From NCBI GenBank assembly GCA_037074765.1, contig JBAMDO010000131.1, forward strand, positions 1-64,000: DNA of 64,000 nucleotides, written 5' to 3'. The notes beneath the pieces are model-generated. The model saw only the letters and a list, made by a program, of their open reading frames with translations, was not told the origin of the DNA and did not search any database. Position 1 is the stretch's first letter; each line of letters starts with the position of its first letter. A program made the position numbers and the translations under genes. Shown piece after piece: positions 39,421-49,972 of this stretch. The stretch comes from Mansonella perstans. Taxonomy: Eukaryota > Nematoda > Chromadorea > Rhabditida > Onchocercidae.

Positions 39421-40685
39421 TCTGAAAAGTATCGTGAATTCACATTACTTTTCAAAATTATTTCTGGATTTTCCACTGTAAAAATTTCCTCCTTTTGCTT
39501 TTATCTGTGATACATATATATGAATTATGAATTACAAACTTTTAATGGCTTCAATTAAATCACCTTTCATACATTCTCTTTCAATTCTTCCTGAATTTCT
39601 GGTGTTATTCATTGCAGTTGTCCATACTTCGTCACAATTCATTGTATAATACTTCTTAAAATAGAAGCTTCACTATAATCTCTCTGATTGTTTGCATGAA
39701 AAGAGGATACTGACATAAGAAAAGCTTTCATACTTCACTGACATCCTCGCATAGCTGTACACTCGCGCAACAGTGGATAATTGAATGTGAGCGTCTGTTT
39801 GTGTTTGCTTGTATCTTTGTATATTAATTTTTTTGTAATAAAATTGACGAAAACGTTTTAGCATGCATGCAATAAATCCTAGCAAAACATTTCATTATTT
39901 TATTTCGAATAGATAAGGTAAGCAAGAGGGTTAGCTTCCCGTAAGATAAGCAAGAGATCCTATAAGAGCAGTTTAAATCAAAAGATTTCGTAGATTATGC
40001 ATTCTTTTTCCAATTGAAAAATGATTTGCTTCTATTGTTGTGAATATATTATGGACTAGATATAATTAGAGATAATGTGAGGGCATATATCGGTGGTATC
40101 AAAGCTATTTTATTTTAAATGCACTTCATTTATTTAAGACAAAAACAAGGCACATTCATGATTGAATCTTCTTTTCTATTTCAGTGTAGCAGATCGTTAC
40201 ACTTGCCCTTCGATGTATCCCAGTATCTTCCACACATCCTTTGCTTGAAAACGCTAATTTTTGCCATTAACTAAGTAAAAACAACCATCATATCTTTGAT
40301 TGTCAGATCGTTCAGAATTAAAGGCAGGATCGCTTAGCATAAAGGTAGCTGTTTTAAGTTTCATCCGCACATATTCCATTCAACAAAGAATACAATTACA
40401 ATCTAAAAAAAATGTCCAGTGATTTACAAATATGCCAGAAATACAATAAATAGTAGTACTTTCACATTTTTTAACACAATAAGTAGAGCAATAGAAAAAT
40501 TGGCATGGTCAGAATATTTCAACAATTATTTAAATCGTTAAAATCGTTTTTTGAAGTAATGAAGAGAAACACCATCAAATATCTCAAAAAGCAACTACAC
40601 AAATCAATTTCTTTTGCAGAAACCAATCATTTCATCTTCATTTATTGTATCTCTTGTGAAAATACTGTCGCTTAATGTTTTTCAG

Positions 40686-40775
40686 GATGGAACAGTCTTA
40701 TTATTTTTCCAGGCTGGCCTGTCTGATGCATATAAAAAGCAAATCGTAGATGTTATCAAAAAAGGAGCCACTTGA
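40686..40775 (+). other. Candidate terminal exon of an unidentified gene
   Basis: Behind a TTTTTCAG acceptor, 30 codons run open to TGA, ending in AGLSDAYKKQIVDVIKKGAT. AATAAA follows at 40789-40794, 14 nt after the stop. The composition looks like real protein, but I found no upstream exon and do not recognise the family. Chance is possible at this length. Confidence 0.25.
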
Positions 40776-42242
40776 ATTAAATTGAATGAATAAATTATTG
40801 TGTGTTCATATTTTTATGTTTATCAGCTATTAAATTTGCCATATGTTTATCTTGTTTAATCCAGTATTGCTAATTTCAGAAAATTAAGATATCATAAGTT
40901 TTATGTGATTACAGTGCAATTTCTCTCATTTTGAAATACGTCTTTCATTTTGGTTGCAGGTTTTTTGTCAAATGCATTATGTAACTAATGCTGTTGTTGC
41001 TGTGACTTAGTATTAATAAAGTGGCATAACTGTGTTTAGGCACTTGAAAGTATTAAAAATTCAATTCAAATTGATGATTAGCTTAAAATTTACATTGCTT
41101 ATAGTTTAGATAATGCTGTTTGTTCGAATCTTTCTAAAATCGCTTTACCTGTTCATGGATAGCATTAGTTGATCCGGATAGATAGTTTTAAGATTTTGAT
41201 TGTATGCTTTTCAAATTATTCCATACAGTTCTGTGATTGTTTTATCATTGAACAGAATTAATTGTTTACGGTGTAAGCGTTTTTCGATTTTCAGTGTTTT
41301 GAAGAAGCTCGATAATCAATGAAGATGCTGTTTGTCACCTTTTTTTGTTTCTCAATTTTGTTTCTTCTTTTTTTATATTTCATTGAGGATTTTGATGAAT
41401 AGATATGATGGTTTTAATCTCTATTTTTCACTATCATTTCATTTTTTCTTTTTTGAATTTTTTCCTTCGTTTTATCTCTGTAACATACTGCTTTGGTAGT
41501 AATTTGAGGGTTAAAAAAACTTTCTTTTCCAGTGGAAAAATTAGCGAATTTAAAAGCTTTGAAACAAATAAATTTAATGCCCAAAGTTTCTGCAGCTATG
41601 CTTAAATGTGTGAATTCGTTGCTGTCTGCCACTGTATGTGTTTACAGCTTTTCGTCTTCATATCTTTTACTGATTTGCAGTTAATAAACGATTTTCTACT
41701 TTTACTCTTCTACTACTACTAGCTGCTATTTTTTTTTTGTAATATGAATTGAAATCGTGGAAAGGGAAATCTCGAATTAGTTTTTTTCTTTTGAAAATTT
41801 ATATTAAAACTGCTTTGATCTCAATGTAACATTTTTCGATTTCACTTTTACTCAGTATGTTGCTTATTTATAAAGTTCAATTAGTTCTGGAAAAATATAT
41901 TTCTAGTTGGATTCATTGGATTCATGTTTGCCGTTACAAAATTCCCTTCAGTTTGAAGCAAAATGGGTGGGAGGAAGGGAGTTAGATTTAATTTTTGTAA
42001 TTTTGGGAAGACTAAGAAAATAACGCATACTTTTATTACTATTGTGAATTCAAGTAATTTAAATTGTTTATTCTATTTGACAAAACAATCAAAAAAAAAA
42101 AAAAAAAACCATAGAATTGTAGTATTCAAGTAATATATTTTACCAGTGAATAGATATGATTGTTATTTTTTGATATAACTGAGATCAGCGAAACTTAACA
42201 CAAATGCAAAAATGTTTATAGTTTTGAAAAGTTTTTTTTAAA

Positions 42243-42503
42243 TCAATTTCTAGTCAAGTTTGTAGTGTTGTTACTTTTGCAGCATACACGTAAATGTTTT
42301 GCGATTGATTGCTGACAGGTAAAACCTTCGATACTATCGTTGCTCTGCATTTTACTATCGTCTGGATTAGTGAAGCAGCTGCCAACAATAATGAGTATTT
42401 GGATATTGAAAGAATCAGTTTACCTGAGCCGTTCTTTTTGATGACGCATATTATCCGATTCGACATGATTGTATAGCGTAAAATCATCCAGTACAACTTG
42501 CAT
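42243..42503 (-). CDS. Candidate two-exon gene, 71 residues, function unknown
   Basis: Exons 42503-42424 and 42378-42243 join through a 45-nt intron (donor AG|GTAAAC, acceptor TTGGCAG) and read 71 residues from ATG to TGA. The start is MQVVLDDFTLYNHVE. The second half has four cysteines (CFTNPDD, FTC, VCCKS) and an N-glycosylation-like NNTTNLT near the end. An AAAATTTCAG acceptor at about 42531 could take a spliced leader. A second frame across the same two exons is also open, starting at another ATG (MLCKLYW). Which one is used, or whether either is, cannot be decided here. No recognised domain. Confidence 0.35.
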
Positions 42504-42539
42504 AGCATGTTACCGAATCCCTTTGAAGTTCTGAAATTT

Positions 42540-45050
42540 TAAAGACAGAAATTGCGAGAGTTTTTCAGCAAATATTAGAAGTAATGTACTGGTGGAAAAT
42601 TCTTGAGGATTTTTCAAGTTTTAAACGCATTATTAATTCCTAAGAAAACATTTTTATCAAAATTAATTTAAGCGAATGTCGAATGAATGGCTAATCGAAG
42701 TCAGTTAGTTGGAAAGTTGTTCGAAACCCAGCCTAGCAATAAAATGTTTTAGAAAATTCAGTCTTATCTGTCCGGAAAAATTTTGACTAATGATCAAATT
42801 TTTGCTTAATAAAAAAAAGACGACCCTTACTTCTGAAGAGACATTGAAAGGACAGCAAATTCCAAGTTCTCGATGTTTCCAGAAACTGTTTCTGGTTCCT
42901 GTTCAATCACTTGAAAATTTCCACAGCAACAAAATGTGATGCAGAATGAAATGAAAATGCCATCCGTACAAATATCGAACTTATTTACCACTTCATAGAA
43001 TTTGATTTAATGAAATCAAACTAAATTAGATCTGATAAAATAATAAACGCTTACGAATTAACAGTTTTTAATTCTATAAAAAACTAATATTTCAAAAATA
43101 CAGACAAATTTTCTTATTTTACTGCTTTTTTTTTGACATTATTCAGCTTTTAGGCCATTGATTGTTTTTCCACTTTGTTTGTTAAATTCATTCAAAAGAA
43201 ATTTTTTGAAAATTATAATTTATTAAAGTGTTCAAATAATCACTTTCTTTTTCAATTTCGAAGGAATAAAATTAGAAGGAATAGAAATAACTAATAATGG
43301 TATCAATAGTACCGTAACAAAATTTTTTTATATAATTTGAATTATTGAAATCGCTTGTAGGATGGAAAACTATGGCAGATGCAATTCATTTATATACTTC
43401 CTTACTTCTTCCATTTTTAAGGCATGAACTAACCACTGTAGAAACTTAACATGAGTAACCCTAGTGAAAAAACATGAGGACCTGTAGTATTGCATAAATG
43501 TAGTCAATTATTTATAAGTAATATATTTGTATCTACTGCACATCGAGGACTACTTCTAAAACGACAACACATATAGATATCGTAATATGTAGAATGTGTA
43601 CAGGAATAACAAATGGACAAATGATATTTGAATTAAATAACTAAATTGTAATTATTATGTCAAACTCGTATTACCAGATTACTATAACGGGGAACGAATT
43701 TTTCTCGAAGAAGAAAACAGCCTAAAATTTGCAAAAGACTGTACAGGAAATTAGTCTGCAAATATTTCATGAATTATCAACTACTATCGAGAGGCGTCGA
43801 AAGAACTTTTTCGTTTAAACGTTTTTCTTTTCCGAATGAAAATCAATCAAAATCAAACGAAATGTTGCAAACATGAGAATTCATTTGCTTTACGTTATCA
43901 TATATTACGGCATGGCTGACTTATCATTGCCTGATCTCTTATTTAACTAATAATTGTTATGACGCACGTATACAACACCAAATACGTGTATTTGAAAAAG
44001 AAAGATTTTGTATAGAGCTGATACGAATAGAGAAGGAAGGGACGAAAAAATACATGAATTAGGCAAATACAATGTGAAATTTCGTGAATATATCCTGAGT
44101 ATTACATCAGGTCATTCCGGAAGACGAAAGTTACTTTTGGACGCTGCAGAGATATGCAGAATATATTACATGAGAATAACCGAAGTACTATATCAGGTCA
44201 TTCATAGGATGAAAAGATCCTTTTGAATACTGTAGGAATATCCTAATATTAGATGAGAATATTTTCAAGATTCCGGAAAGAAGTCTGTCTTTGAACTCTT
44301 TGAACTGGCTTACTGTAATTTTCTTGTTACTATAGCTCATTTCGCATCATTTCGATCATTTCGGAAAGTCTTTGCCAACTATTGCCAACTCGCTCGCATG
44401 CGTGAGAAAAAAATTTTTGAAATGGTTAAGGACAAATGCACGTACTCTTTTTTTGCCAGTGCATTCCGCTATAAGTCATGCGATATCGCGGGAGTTTCTT
44501 TGAAATTTCTTCTGATAATGACATGGGGAAGGAATAGGAGATACGTTGTTGCTTTATTCTTGATGTATTATTTTAGTTTCCAATGTGAAATTATTTTTGC
44601 TATGCAATATTTATCGAGAGTTTATTCGCGAAAGTTCTAAGTCATTAAATCTTTGGCATTTCTCTTCTTTCACTTTTCTCTTATCTCTTCTTATAATTAA
44701 TTCTAACTTTTTTGGTATTTTTCTCTTAAACATTCAGAAATTTCAAATATTCATTTTTTTTCATCCTTCAATTATTCATCCTTAAATTTGAAAATACTCT
44801 TAAATTCGAGTAACTGAATCATTTAGATTTTAGATTTGGAATCATCAATAATTTGTTTTTCAATTTCATATGCTATTCTTGAAATCTGCTGTGCGAACAA
44901 ATTTCAATGTTGCTTTTAATCTGGCAGTCTGGAAATAATTACTCTGAGAGTTTCAGTTTCATTCCTCGGTACATATTTCATGTTATGTTATATTAGCCTG
45001 AGACTTTGTAAAGTTAAATTTTCATTATTATCTTGCTGAAATTTTCCATT
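42540..45050. other. Intergenic DNA with a small direct repeat
   Basis: No supported gene. Two diverged copies of about 55 bp (44102-44156 and 44188-44241) share ATCAGGTCATTC, a GAAAG/GAAAAG block and CTG(C/T)AG(A/G). Otherwise AT-rich sequence with homopolymers. Confidence 0.45.
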
Positions 45051-45052
45051 AG

Positions 45053-45169
45053 TGCTACCCCAAACAAGCCTTTACACATTGGATTCATTGCAGAAGGTAT
45101 GGAGGAAAATAAATTCATTGAGGCACGTGAAGATTTGGCTGCTCTTGAAAAAGATTATGAAGAGGCATA
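45053..45169 (+). pseudogene. Alpha-tubulin 3'-end pseudogene fragment
   Basis: In one frame (45055-45081) the sequence reads YPKQAFTHW, matching the alpha-tubulin segment YAKRAFVHW. After a frameshift, a second frame (about 45093-45164) reads EGMEENKFIEAREDLAALEK followed by DYEE, nearly the conserved alpha-tubulin C-terminal helix. The acidic tail is lost and unrelated codons follow. No upstream tubulin sequence was recognised. This is a truncated, frameshifted fragment that should not give a functional tubulin. Confidence 0.85.
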
Positions 45170-47078
45170 CAAGTGTATTTATACTTTTCCATATCAACCA
45201 ACTTATTTAACGTCTCGCATTTTTAAAGCAGTTAATAATCTTTAATTGTAATTGCCCACCTAATTCTAGGTCATTATTCCCTGAAGTTGGAATTATAAAC
45301 AATGAAAATTAAGGCCATATTAGGAGTTTTTAATCGGTTGATTTTTCTTCAAATATCATTTTTTAGGTTGTTCCAGATGAAAAACTACTGCTATAACAGT
45401 TCTTTTTTTTTGATTTTTACTTCTATTATATGCTTTTTTGCGTATTTTTAGGAATAAACAACAATCATTTGTTTTTTCTTCTAATATGTTTCTTTTCAGT
45501 AAAAAATGCGTTTTTCTCAAAACATAAAAATTCGCAAAATATAGAAATTAAACAAGTTGGTTACCAGATGGTATCAAATGATAGCAATTTATGAAATTAT
45601 TAGAAAAAGAAAAGTTATCCATGCATATCATGTGTTATTACATTACTCAAAACATGGCTATAATTTAAGCTCAATTAAGAACAAAAAAAAATTGGATTTT
45701 TGATTATAACTTAAAAAATTTGGATTCTAAATTCGTTCTAAAAAAGAAATGGAATAATGAAATGAATTGAAATAGTAGTTAATGTTAATTATGTTCAGTA
45801 ATGTGTCATGAAACGAAAATTTTTTTCCCTTTTCGAAATAAAGAATATTTTTACAGTAGAGTAATATGGATGGCAAAAAATTATAAATCTAATTAGTTGT
45901 CATCCTTCTCACTTCTCATTCCACTACCACGTGTATATTTATAAATAAATCCTCAAACTTTTTTTAAAAAACCTGAAATAATAATAGGAATGATAATAGT
46001 AATGTTAATAATAATAATAACGATAGTAATAATAGACGTAAGAAGTGTCACTAAAAACGGATTTGCTAAAATTATTTCTTATTTCGAAATTAGTTTTATA
46101 TTAATCGTAAGTGTCAGTCTAATTTCAAGCGAGCAAGTGAACTGCTTGATAAAGTAATTCAAATTCAATTTCATGAAATAAAAGGAGTTAAGAAATTCAT
46201 TCATTAAATTTATTCTTCAAGTTGGTCAAGTCATCGTCCAGGCTTAATGAGATATCTCACTTTACTTAAATTAGCTTGCAGTCATTCTGCCGTCTGAACT
46301 TTGACGCCTGACATTAGATTGATCTGAATGTTAATTGCTGTAATGGCATTAACAATTAGATGGAACTCTTCCTTTGTATTGTATTTGTTTTCTAATTCAA
46401 CGATATAAAAAGAAAAATTCCATGAAAATTGCAAAACAAATAAATAGGCATACATAGCAAAGATCATTGTACGCACAAATTAATTCAGAAATTTTATCAG
46501 TTTAAAACAGTGTAACTAATGAGGTTGTTTATTAGCTTTTACGGCGATTAACATTACCGTACTCTATATTGGGGACTTCATCTCGAATTATAATTTTCGA
46601 TATGTTGGTCTCTTGCATAATTTGAAACTTTTGTCTTTGGATGCGTGCCTTTTTATTAATGACGGAGATATTTTGTAATTGAAGGCACGTGAAATATTTC
46701 CTTAAAATTCTGCTTAAACAATCTGATTGGTTTATAGGAGCGGTAAAAGTTGTAAAAATAAAAATAAGATAATGGGTTTTTCTTAAGCTTCAAACCAAAA
46801 CTGCAATGTTCCGTGTTGGTAATTAGCCATTGGATTTAACGAAGAAATTCAGTCTCAGGCACGAATTACGAAGGTGGTATTTAGCTTAGTTTTCGTAGAA
46901 TTTTTGCTACAACGCAAGAATTTGTTACACTGACTGTAGTGTAAGAGAAAGTTTCCCGTCCACTTGTTGTTTCTAAACGTTTAGTTTTGTCAATTCTAAT
47001 AGTTTTTGATCTTATTACATTGAAGCATAGAGCTATATCACCGATATCAAATTTTGTTTTTGATGTCCTGATTTTCAG
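45170..47078. other. AT-rich DNA without a supported gene
   Basis: A minus-strand frame at 46467-46282 could encode a 61-residue peptide with a hydrophobic start (MIFAMYAYLFVLQF), but no splice or family evidence supports it. Homopolymers and short AAT repeats (about 45975-46035) account for other open frames. Confidence 0.4.
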
Positions 47079-47252
47079 AATTTATGCAGTTTGGAGGAAT
47101 TTCGTTTAACGCGTGATGGTTTTCATTGCAACCTTAGTACAGAAGGAATGACTGATTTATTTAAGTTACCAGATAAAGAACCGGAAAAATCATTCCCGTA
47201 TAAACTAAAAAATCTAGCTCTTACTCATTTCTACATCTGCAGTGCGGAACTT
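47079..47252 (+). other. Candidate internal exon, leucine-rich-repeat-like
   Basis: The segment lies between a GATTTTCAG acceptor and a GTAAAAG donor. Fifty-eight codons are open in phase 0, including LEEFRLTRDGF and LKNLALTHFYIC, whose spacing recalls leucine-rich repeats. It sits 124 bp upstream of the retrotransposon. Together with LRR-like remnants downstream of the element it suggests a split, perhaps decayed gene, whose family I cannot name. Confidence 0.35.
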
Positions 47253-47376
47253 GTAAAAGTCATTGCCCAAAGGATATTATGCCATTTTTCAAGCCTAAGC
47301 AGTTATGTTAGATTTGGAAAGAGATTTTAAAGTAGCTTTATAATAGTATTTAGAAATAATTAATATATTCGAGTTG

Positions 47377-47869
47377 TGTCGCGAATTTATAACGCAAAAC
47401 TTCCACTAACTCAATAAATTAATTTGTAAATAAACGATAATGACATTATGAAGCATTCAATCCTAAGATTTATTCCTATGTCTTTATTGTGATCTAAAGT
47501 TATATCTTTTGGATACATGTAAATTCTATTGTAATCCTCTATTGAGCGCCATAAATGATTCCCTCCATCATTTTTTCCCTCCTTTATCTGCAAATATATA
47601 TACAGATGGTCAATCTTCCAAATTCATTTAATTCTTCACTTATTCAATTATATCCTTATCCAATTCTTCCTTCTACGTTAAGCCACGTTCACGTTTGTTA
47701 ATGTTTTAATCACGTTCGCGTTTGTTAATATTGTTAATAAAGGTTTAATTACCCAAGTTTGAGATTGAGTTCTCCCGCCCAACGAAAAACGACTCAATAC
47801 AACGCCCTATAACGAACCCGCTGGAATATTATTGGCCGACATCGACTTCTCATAAGAAAATTCACGACA
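47377..47869 (+). repeat. 5' LTR of the BEL/Pao element
   Basis: Begins TGTCGCGAATTT and ends ACGACA, about 493 bp. It contains AATAAA at 47736-47741, a likely poly(A) signal. It matches the 3' LTR almost exactly except for about six changes near its end. Confidence 0.93.
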
Positions 47870-47876
47870 AAAAATT

Positions 47877-47893
47877 TGGTGCCCGAGGTGAGG
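47877..47893 (+). promoter_or_regulatory. Primer-binding site of the element
   Basis: TGGTGCCCGAGGTGAGG begins seven bases after the 5' LTR. The leading TGG pairs with a tRNA CCA end. I do not assign the tRNA. Confidence 0.7.
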
Positions 47894-47896
47894 TAT

Positions 47897-48943
47897 ATGA
47901 TGTCAACTAACATTATCGCCAGTATACAACCAGCAAAAAGGTTAGTTTCTCTTTTACAAGAAATAAATAACCTGAAACTTGAATCTCCGGATTCCAATGT
48001 GCCATTAGAGCAACTGGGAAAGGTCTACATCACGAACAGAAAGGTTCTCGCGGATAAAATAGAGAGGATAAAGCTATGCGTTGATTCACTTGAAAAAGAT
48101 AACGACAAGTGGTTCAACTACCTTCCCGCAACGAAAAGAAGGGAAGAAGAAGAGAAAGTTTATGAAACGATCACGGAGGGTGAAGACGAGTTATACCAAT
48201 TGATCCATGAAGGAAAGGAAGTGCTGATAGCGTTAATAAAGGATAAAGAGGAAGCTGAACAAAATTTTGAATTGCTCTTAAGAGCAAAAAGTAAGGAACA
48301 GGAAAGATCAACTCTTCCTTCGAATCTTTCTATCAATCTTCCCCAATTATCATTACCTACTTTCAATGGCGACCTAAGGCAATGGCGACAATTTTGGAGT
48401 AGCTTCAACGCAGCAATAGATTCGCAACCACTTCCGGAAATTCAAAAATTAAACTACTTATATTCGTGTCTGAAAGACAATGCACTAAAAGCCGTGTCAG
48501 GATACGATATAGCACCGGAAAATTATGAAATGATTAAGCGACTACTCCAAGAAAAATACGGCGACCCCTCGACAATATTGACACTATTATATAACGAATT
48601 CCAGTCCATCAAAAGAAATGAGAAGGATTGGATTATAACTGTCGAGAACATCGAACGAGTGTTGCGCCAATTGGAAGCTTCAGGAGAAAACCTGGAGCAT
48701 TCAAGCATTGAAACCACAATAGAAAGTAAGTTGCCATCTTGGATTTTGAAGAGAGTTTATACCCAGAAATTAGTAGATATGCCTTGGTCGATTTCAAAAT
48801 TAAGAAGTTTTTTATTACAACTGGCTAAGGTGGATCAACAAGTAAAAAATAGCCAGAGTTCATTCACCCGACCGGAAAATAAACCTACAATTGTCAAAAC
48901 GGACAGAAGCGAAATGACGACTCAGGAGGAACATCAGCATTGA
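47897..48943 (+). CDS. gag: Gag-like protein of the BEL/Pao element
   Basis: An intact 348-residue frame from the ATG at 47897. An upstream TTG in frame falls inside the primer-binding site and is not a sensible start. A Lys/Glu-rich helical N-terminal half is followed by a DUF1759-type core (about residues 155-240) with LPTFNGDLRQWRQFW, LNYLYSCL and LLQEKYGDPS. It would form the particle in the cytoplasm. The TGA at 48941 lies one frame away from the next coding segment. Confidence 0.88.
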   Translation: MMSTNIIASIQPAKRLVSLLQEINNLKLESPDSNVPLEQLGKVYITNRKVLADKIERIKLCVDSLEKDNDKWFNYLPATKRREEEEKVYETITEGEDELYQLIHEGKEVLIALIKDKEEAEQNFELLLRAKSKEQERSTLPSNLSINLPQLSLPTFNGDLRQWRQFWSSFNAAIDSQPLPEIQKLNYLYSCLKDNALKAVSGYDIAPENYEMIKRLLQEKYGDPSTILTLLYNEFQSIKRNEKDWIITVENIERVLRQLEASGENLEHSSIETTIESKLPSWILKRVYTQKLVDMPWSISKLRSFLLQLAKVDQQVKNSQSSFTRPENKPTIVKTDRSEMTTQEEHQH

Positions 48944-49972
48944 CAACAGTACGAACTAATAAGAAATCGCCACAAGCAACGATAGCAAAGAAGAGACCTT
49001 GCATATTTTGCTCTGGGGACCACTGGGATAGCGATTGCGACGTCTATCCTACTGCTAATTTACGAATAAATCGCCTCAAGACGCTCCAGAAATGTACGAA
49101 TTGTTTCAAAAATAGTCATAAGGGAGAAAAATGTAAGGTGAAAAAACAATGTTTCTTCTGTAAAGCGTCGCATAACAGTGCCGTGTGTGGGAAAAGAAGA
49201 ATGTCAACGACACCAGAGAAGGAGTATTCGACACCAGAGAAGGAGTGTTCGACATCACTCTACAATTCAACATCTGCGACTCGAAACGAGAAGGGGACCA
49301 CAAGGGGAACTTTACTTTTATGTAAAAAGATAAAGGTATTCAATCCATCGCAACCCCAACGACAACAGAAAGCCCTAGCATTATTTGATGTAGGCTCACA
49401 AATGTCCTTTATCTCCAAAAAATTATCTCATCAATTGAGATTAATCGAGTCAGAGAAACAAAACATAGCTGCATTTGGTACGAAGAAACCGATGCAGTGT
49501 CCCACTTCCTGTGCGGAACTGAAGGTGCGAACTGAAGATAACGAGGTTATATCGTTCTACGCTAATGTAGTCGAATATTTGACAAACGAACTAGATTCAC
49601 CAAAAGGATTTCAATTCGATGATCTAAGTAATCATTGGGAGAAGCCCGACATATTAATTGGAGCGGACTATTTCTTCAAATTTATACTCTACAAGACCTC
49701 AAGGAATTACAATCAGGACATATATTAGTCCATCTAAGGTTGGTCCTATGATTGTTGGCAGTGGCGATATCAACAAACTTTGTAAAAATAACAGAGATGC
49801 CACAGGGATAATATGCTCAGTTAATACAACCCTCAATTCAGACTTAGAAAAATTCTGGAAATTAGAAATGATCGGCATTCAAGAATCTCCCACTATAGAT
49901 GACGATCATCAAGCTATAAAACAATTTGAACAAACTGTTATTATGCTGGAGGGAAGATATCAAGTACGTTGA
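48944..49972 (+). pseudogene. Zinc-knuckle and retropepsin-like (DUF1758) region, frame-broken
   Basis: The first frame runs to a TAG at 49726-49728. It has cysteine clusters CIFCSGDHWDSDC and CTNCFKNSHKGEKC and CFFCKASHNSAVC (nucleocapsid-like, about 48995-49190), then a retropepsin-like segment with FDVGSQMSFIS, where the catalytic Asp-Ser/Thr-Gly is Asp-Val-Gly. After PDILIGADYFF (about 49648-49680) the homology shifts frame near 49690 and again near 49740, where KVGPMIVGSG appears, and ends at a TGA at 49970. The unit cannot make a normal protease by simple translation. Confidence 0.8.

Larger units (their letters stand above)
39248..42242. other. HRS 3' flank and sparse intergenic DNA
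   Basis: This holds the probable HRS 3' UTR (AATAAA at 39871) and AT-rich DNA. A candidate terminal exon (40686-40775) is listed separately. On the minus strand around 40180-40330 there is a coding-like frame interrupted by in-frame stops, which I cannot identify. Confidence 0.45.

Noticed and set aside
40180..40330. Minus-strand coding-like segment (FMLSDPAFNSERSDN)
   Set aside because: Interrupted by in-frame stops and unidentified. Too short to call a pseudogene of a named family.
46282..46467. Minus-strand 61-residue frame with a hydrophobic start
   Set aside because: A single frame without splice, trans-splice or family evidence. Such frames are expected by chance in this DNA.
47411..47593. 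Identical 60-residue frames at 47411-47593 and 53290-53472 on the minus strand
   Set aside because: They lie inside the two LTRs and are identical because the LTRs are. No coding role is known for this strand.
47876..47896. TTG start for gag giving seven extra residues
   Set aside because: It overlaps the primer-binding site. The ATG at 47897 is the sensible start.
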